A stretch of 37,231 nucleotides of DNA from Sphingopyxis sp. LK2115. GTDB taxonomy: Bacteria > Pseudomonadota > Alphaproteobacteria > Sphingomonadales > Sphingomonadaceae. The notes below the pieces were generated by a model. That model made no database searches. It saw only the letters and a program-made list of their open reading frames with translations, and was not told the DNA's origin. The translations under genes and the position numbers were made by a program. This document shows, one piece after another, positions 34,188 to 37,231 of this stretch (positions within the stretch are counted from its first letter, which is position 1; each line of letters begins with the position of its first letter). The stretch covers positions 1-37,231 of the forward strand of contig NZ_JABWGQ010000037.1 of assembly GCF_014595975.1 (NCBI RefSeq), read 5' to 3'.

Positions 34188-34942
34188 CCACTGCCAAACT
34201 CTTTCTCCATGGTGTGCCGGACAGCCCGGCGATCTGGCGGCCCCTGCTCGTTGAACTTGACCTTGGCGACACACCGGTCGCGGTGCCCGCGCTCCCCGGT
34301 TTCACCGCGCCGCTCCCCGCGGGCTTTGCAGCGACCAAGGAAGCCTATGCCGACTGGGCGGTGCGAGAGGCCGAAACGCTGTTCGCCGCGCACGGACCGA
34401 TCGACATCGTCGGGCACGATTGGGGTGCGCTGTTCGCGCAGCGCGTGGCGATGCTGCGCCCCGATCTCGTCCGCAGCTGGACAGCCGCGAACGCGGTGAT
34501 CGAACCCGAATATCGCGGGCACCGCATCGCGCGCATCTGGAACACGCCCGTCCTCGGCGAAATCTTCATGGCGCTGAGCCAGGCCGACAAGCTCGCCAGG
34601 GGGCTGGCGGCGCAGGGGATGCCAGCCGATATCGCCGCAGAGGCGGCGGAACAGTGGAACAACAAGGACAAGCGCCGCGCAATATTGAAACTCTATCGTT
34701 CGGCCAGAGGCTTGCGCTTCGCGCATGATTGGGCGCTCGACATTCCGAAACTCCCCGCAAGCGGCGCGCTGATCTGGGGAGCGGGCGACCCCTATGTCGA
34801 ACTGGCCGTCGCACAGCGCTATGCCGCGAGCACGGGCACGCCGCTGACGGTGATCGACCGGGCGGGTCACTGGGCGATCGCCGAACGCCCGGCGGCGGTC
34901 GCCGCGGCGCTGCGCGCTTTCTGGAATGCGCTTGAAACCTGA
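34184..34942 (+). CDS. Alpha/beta hydrolase with Asp nucleophile (epoxide hydrolase/haloalkane dehalogenase type)
   Basis: This 252-aa protein has the alpha/beta-hydrolase layout: LHGVPDSPAIW (oxyanion loop), GHDWG with nucleophile Asp79, WGAGDPY with acid Asp202, and RAGHW with His229. An aspartate nucleophile followed by Trp80 points to epoxide hydrolases or haloalkane dehalogenases rather than esterases. The substrate is unknown. It starts with GTG, overlapping the Kelch gene stop by four bases, so the two are translationally coupled. Confidence 0.85.
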   Translation: MTTAKLFLHGVPDSPAIWRPLLVELDLGDTPVAVPALPGFTAPLPAGFAATKEAYADWAVREAETLFAAHGPIDIVGHDWGALFAQRVAMLRPDLVRSWTAANAVIEPEYRGHRIARIWNTPVLGEIFMALSQADKLARGLAAQGMPADIAAEAAEQWNNKDKRRAILKLYRSARGLRFAHDWALDIPKLPASGALIWGAGDPYVELAVAQRYAASTGTPLTVIDRAGHWAIAERPAAVAAALRAFWNALET

Positions 34943-35034
34943 TCGGATCAGACGATCAATCTGACCTGATTAATCGATTGGATCGCCACGCGGCGGCCGG
35001 TTAGGCCAACAGGTATCGGGAAAGGATGTTCCCC

Positions 35035-35640
35035 ATGGGCACTGGCAAGCGCGGCACGACGCGGCCTTTCCCTGCCGATCCCGAAAACAGCGATCCGGAT
35101 ACCCCCCCTCCCGTCCGGTTCTCTGGCGCCGCGCCCATCATCGTTACGGCAACGATGGGCGCGGCAGACCAGCGTTGGTTCGACGCGCTGCGCGCCGCGC
35201 ATTTCCCGTCCGAACGCAATCATCTTGCGGCGCATGTCACGCTGTTTCACCAGTTGCCGCCGTCGGCGCTGGATGAACTCGACCAACTGCTCCGCCGGAT
35301 AGCCGCCGACACGCCGCCGCCACCGGCGATGCTGGGTGCGGTCTATTCGCTGGGTCAAGGCGTCGCTTTCCACATCGACAGCCCCGACCTGCTGGCGATC
35401 CGGGCGCGCATCGCCGACCGTTTTTGGGGCATGCTCACGGCGCAGGACCGGGGGACGCCGCGGCTCCACATCACGGTCCAGAACAAGGTCACGGCCGCTG
35501 CGGCACGCACACTGCTCGCCCGTCTGGCGGCGGACTTTCGGCCGCGTCCACTGGCGATCACGGGACTCGCCGCGCATCATTATCGCGGCGGCCCGTGGGA
35601 AGCGGCTTGTGCCCGCTCTTTCCGGGGCTCACGCAGATGA
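35035..35640 (+). CDS. 2H phosphoesterase / 2'-5' RNA ligase-like protein
   Basis: This 201-aa protein carries two H-x-T motifs, HVTLF (His67, Thr69) and HITVQ (His145, Thr147). They define the 2H phosphoesterase family, whose members include ThpR-type RNA cyclic phosphodiesterases. The spacing of about 78 residues is normal. An acidic, Pro-rich N-terminal extension of about 30 residues precedes the domain. The start at 35035 has AAAGG 9 bases upstream; 35026 is an alternative. Confidence 0.85.
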   Translation: MGTGKRGTTRPFPADPENSDPDTPPPVRFSGAAPIIVTATMGAADQRWFDALRAAHFPSERNHLAAHVTLFHQLPPSALDELDQLLRRIAADTPPPPAMLGAVYSLGQGVAFHIDSPDLLAIRARIADRFWGMLTAQDRGTPRLHITVQNKVTAAAARTLLARLAADFRPRPLAITGLAAHHYRGGPWEAACARSFRGSRR

Positions 35641-35701
35641 TATTGACCGGCGCGGCGAGCCTGCCTATAGGCGCGGCTCGCCCGAAGCGGCAGCCCCGTG
35701 G

Positions 35702-35778
35702 GGCGGAGTAGCTCAGCAGGTTAGAGCAGCGGAATCATAATCCGCGTGTCGGGGGTTCGAGTCCCTCCTCCGCTACCA
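35702..35778 (+). tRNA. tRNA-Met (CAT), elongator type
   Basis: A complete cloverleaf is visible. The acceptor stem is GGCGGAG with CTCCGCT. The anticodon stem GCGGA/TCCGC encloses ATCATAA, giving anticodon CAT. The T-loop is GGTTCGAGTCC and an encoded CCA follows the discriminator A. The body fits elongator Met rather than initiator or Ile-CAT, but modification-dependent Ile decoding cannot be fully excluded. Its 3' part is the likely attachment site of the adjacent integrase. Confidence 0.93.
35740..35778 (+). other. Probable attL site in the tRNA-Met 3' end
   Basis: The T-arm and acceptor 3' half of tRNA-Met lie directly before an integrase gene of the tRNA-targeting family. Such elements leave the tRNA intact and carry a duplicate of its 3' end at their far side. 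That second copy (attR) must lie outside this window, so the exact core cannot be set. Confidence 0.55.
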
Positions 35779-35914
35779 ACCCGGATTGTCCACCAGTGAC
35801 CCACTGAGGCCACTGGCAGACATTTTTCGAGGAAAATCAAATATTTTTCGCGTCCCGTTGCGTACGCCGGCGTCCCGGTGCGACCCGCTGCGGCCACCCA
35901 CGGCGATTTGGATT

Positions 35915-35966
35915 GGGGGTATTTTGGGGGTATTTTTCGGCTGTCCCCAAAACAGGCGATACCCCC
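35915..35966. repeat. GGGGGTATTTT repeats before the integrase (candidate arm sites)
   Basis: GGGGGTATTTT occurs twice in tandem (35915-35925 and 35926-35936). TACCCCC follows in inverted orientation at 35960-35966, just before the integrase ATG. The position suggests integrase or excisionase arm-binding sites that also autoregulate the integrase. Confidence 0.5.
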
Positions 35967-35968
35967 AG

Positions 35969-37207
35969 ATGGCTTTGAAAGAACTTGAGGTCAAATACGC
36001 CACCAAGCGGCAGCGCCCCTACAAGCTGTCCGATGGAGAAGGCCTGCACCTGCTCGTCCAGCCGAACGGATCGAAGCTCTGGCGCCTGAAATACCGCTTC
36101 GACGGCAAGGAAAAACTGCTGAGCTTCGGCAAATATCCGACCGTCACGCTGGCGATCGCCCGCGAGAAGCGGACCGAAGCCAAGCGGCTGCTCGATCAGG
36201 GTGAGGACCCCGCCGAGGCCAGGAAGCGGGCGAAGAAGCAGAGGGCCGCGCTCAAGCTGTTCGAAGAGATTGCGCGGGCCTGGCACGCCAATCGTATTGA
36301 AGGGCTGGACTCGGCCCATGCCCTGCGCGTCATCAACCGGATGGAGCGCGACGTCTTTCCGGTCATCGGGAAGCGTCCGATCACGGAAATCGACCCGCCC
36401 GAGATTCTCGAGATGATCCGCGCGGTCGAAGCGCGCGGCGCCCTCGATATCGCCCGTCGCCTCAAGCAGAACGTCAGCCAGATCTATCGCTTCGCGATCG
36501 CGAGCGGCTGGGCGACCATCGATCCGACGCTCGGCCTCAACGATGCGCTCAAGCCCAAGCCGCCCGTCAGGCACATGGCGCGCGTGCCGCTCGCGGAGTT
36601 TCCGAAGCTGGTGCGGGCGATCTTCGCCTATGACGGCGAGGACACGCCGCGCCGCCGCGAGATCACCCGTGACGCGCTGCTGTTCACCTTGCTCACATGG
36701 GTCCGAACCAGCGAAACCCGCTTCGCGGCCAGGGACGAGTTCGAGGATCTCTATGGACCGAACCCGCTATGGCGTCTGTCGCCGGAGCGCATGAAGATGG
36801 AACGTGAGCATCTTGTTCCGCTGTCCCGCCAGGCCGCAATGATCGTTCAGCGCCGCTTGCAGGCGACGAACGATGCGTTCCTCTTTCCCGGAGCCAAGCC
36901 TGGAAAGCCTATTTCCGAGAACACCATGATCTATGCCTGTTATCGGATGGGGTATCTCCATCGGCAGACGGTACATGGGTTTAGGGGGCTCGGCTCGACC
37001 TGGGCGAACGAAGCCGAACGCTACAAGCCGGATTGGATCGAGATGGCGCTCGCTCACGAGGACGAGGATGAGGTGCGCGGCGCTTACAACAGTGCGCTCT
37101 ATCTCACACCGCGAAGGCGGATGCTCCAAGACTGGGCCGACGTGATCGACGCGGCAACCGCAGTGTCGAATGTCGAGAAGAAGTTAGCGTCCGCGCTCGT
37201 GGTGTAA
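35969..37207 (+). CDS. Tyrosine-type site-specific integrase (P4-like)
   Basis: This 412-aa recombinase has an N-terminal DUF4102-type arm-binding domain (YKLSDGEGLHLLVQPNGSKLW and LSFGKYPTVTLAIAREKR), a core-binding domain and a catalytic domain. The active-site set is complete: Arg246 (VRTSE), His336 and Arg339 (HGFR), His363 (LAHED) and Tyr373 (AYNS). Some positions differ from the common pattern: TSETRFA instead of TGELR-x-A, and FRGLGSTW instead of FRATASTW. The start at 35969 matches the usual family N-terminus. It lies 190 bp after tRNA-Met and points into the island beyond the window. Confidence 0.94.
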   Translation: MALKELEVKYATKRQRPYKLSDGEGLHLLVQPNGSKLWRLKYRFDGKEKLLSFGKYPTVTLAIAREKRTEAKRLLDQGEDPAEARKRAKKQRAALKLFEEIARAWHANRIEGLDSAHALRVINRMERDVFPVIGKRPITEIDPPEILEMIRAVEARGALDIARRLKQNVSQIYRFAIASGWATIDPTLGLNDALKPKPPVRHMARVPLAEFPKLVRAIFAYDGEDTPRRREITRDALLFTLLTWVRTSETRFAARDEFEDLYGPNPLWRLSPERMKMEREHLVPLSRQAAMIVQRRLQATNDAFLFPGAKPGKPISENTMIYACYRMGYLHRQTVHGFRGLGSTWANEAERYKPDWIEMALAHEDEDEVRGAYNSALYLTPRRRMLQDWADVIDAATAVSNVEKKLASALVV

Positions 37208-37231
37208 TTTCCGGTGTAGGCGATGGTGTAT

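Noticed and set aside
31824..34274. 816-aa open frame on the minus strand
   Set aside because: It is antisense to mltG and the Kelch gene, with composition typical of a shadow frame.
35026..35034. Upstream ATG as start of the 2H phosphoesterase
   Set aside because: AAAGG would touch this ATG directly. The ATG at 35035 has normal spacing, although the earlier one cannot be fully excluded.

Overview
The window is GC-rich chromosomal DNA from an alphaproteobacterium, most likely a sphingomonad (Sphingopyxis-like). This is inferred from gene families and gene order, since no marker such as 16S rRNA is present. Supporting signs are two large TonB-dependent receptors, a MucR/Ros zinc-finger regulator, an Usg protein, an NDUFS4-type protein, a ROSE-like RNA thermometer and the tsaB-rimI-fur-miaB-phoH gene order.

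Layout. At 1-41 there is a pure (AG)n tract, which looks like a contig end. From 0.2 to 3.1 kb, a YezD-like small protein and a TonB-dependent receptor run leftward and end in a terminator. From 3.2 to 7.5 kb lie a nitronate-monooxygenase-type enzyme, a polyproline lipoprotein and PtsP (EI-Ntr). From 7.5 to 13.1 kb lie a PAP2-family membrane protein, a GFA-family protein, RarA, a GT4 glycosyltransferase, CorC and YbeY. From 13.1 to 19.0 kb an accessory block separates ybeY from phoH. It holds an ECF41 sigma factor with its carboxymuconolactone-decarboxylase partner behind an exact ECF41-type promoter, a DoxX protein, and a probable iron/heme receptor with a DUF6607 protein behind two Fur-box-like palindromes. 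From 19.0 to 25.7 kb a housekeeping series reads leftward: nfu, a RutE-like nitroreductase, tsaB, rimI, mucR, fur, plsC, miaB, phoH.

From 26.7 to 31.2 kb, directly after tRNA-Thr, is a heat-shock cluster. It contains two Hsp20 genes (the first with a sigma-32-like promoter and a ROSE-type 5' leader), an NDUFS4-like protein with a cysteine-rich tail, a divergent pair (a new 78-aa protein and Usg), and a CIRCE-controlled groES-groEL whose GroEL lacks the GGM tail. From 31.2 to 35.6 kb are a gene remnant, MltG, a Kelch lipoprotein, an Asp-nucleophile alpha/beta hydrolase and a 2H phosphoesterase. At the right end, a tyrosine integrase sits next to tRNA-Met and probably marks the left boundary of a genomic island that continues outside the window.

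The most interesting parts are the heat-shock cluster, with several control layers and unexpected cargo, and the ECF41 and iron modules inserted in the phoH-ybeY neighbourhood. All functions are read from sequence motifs without database searches.
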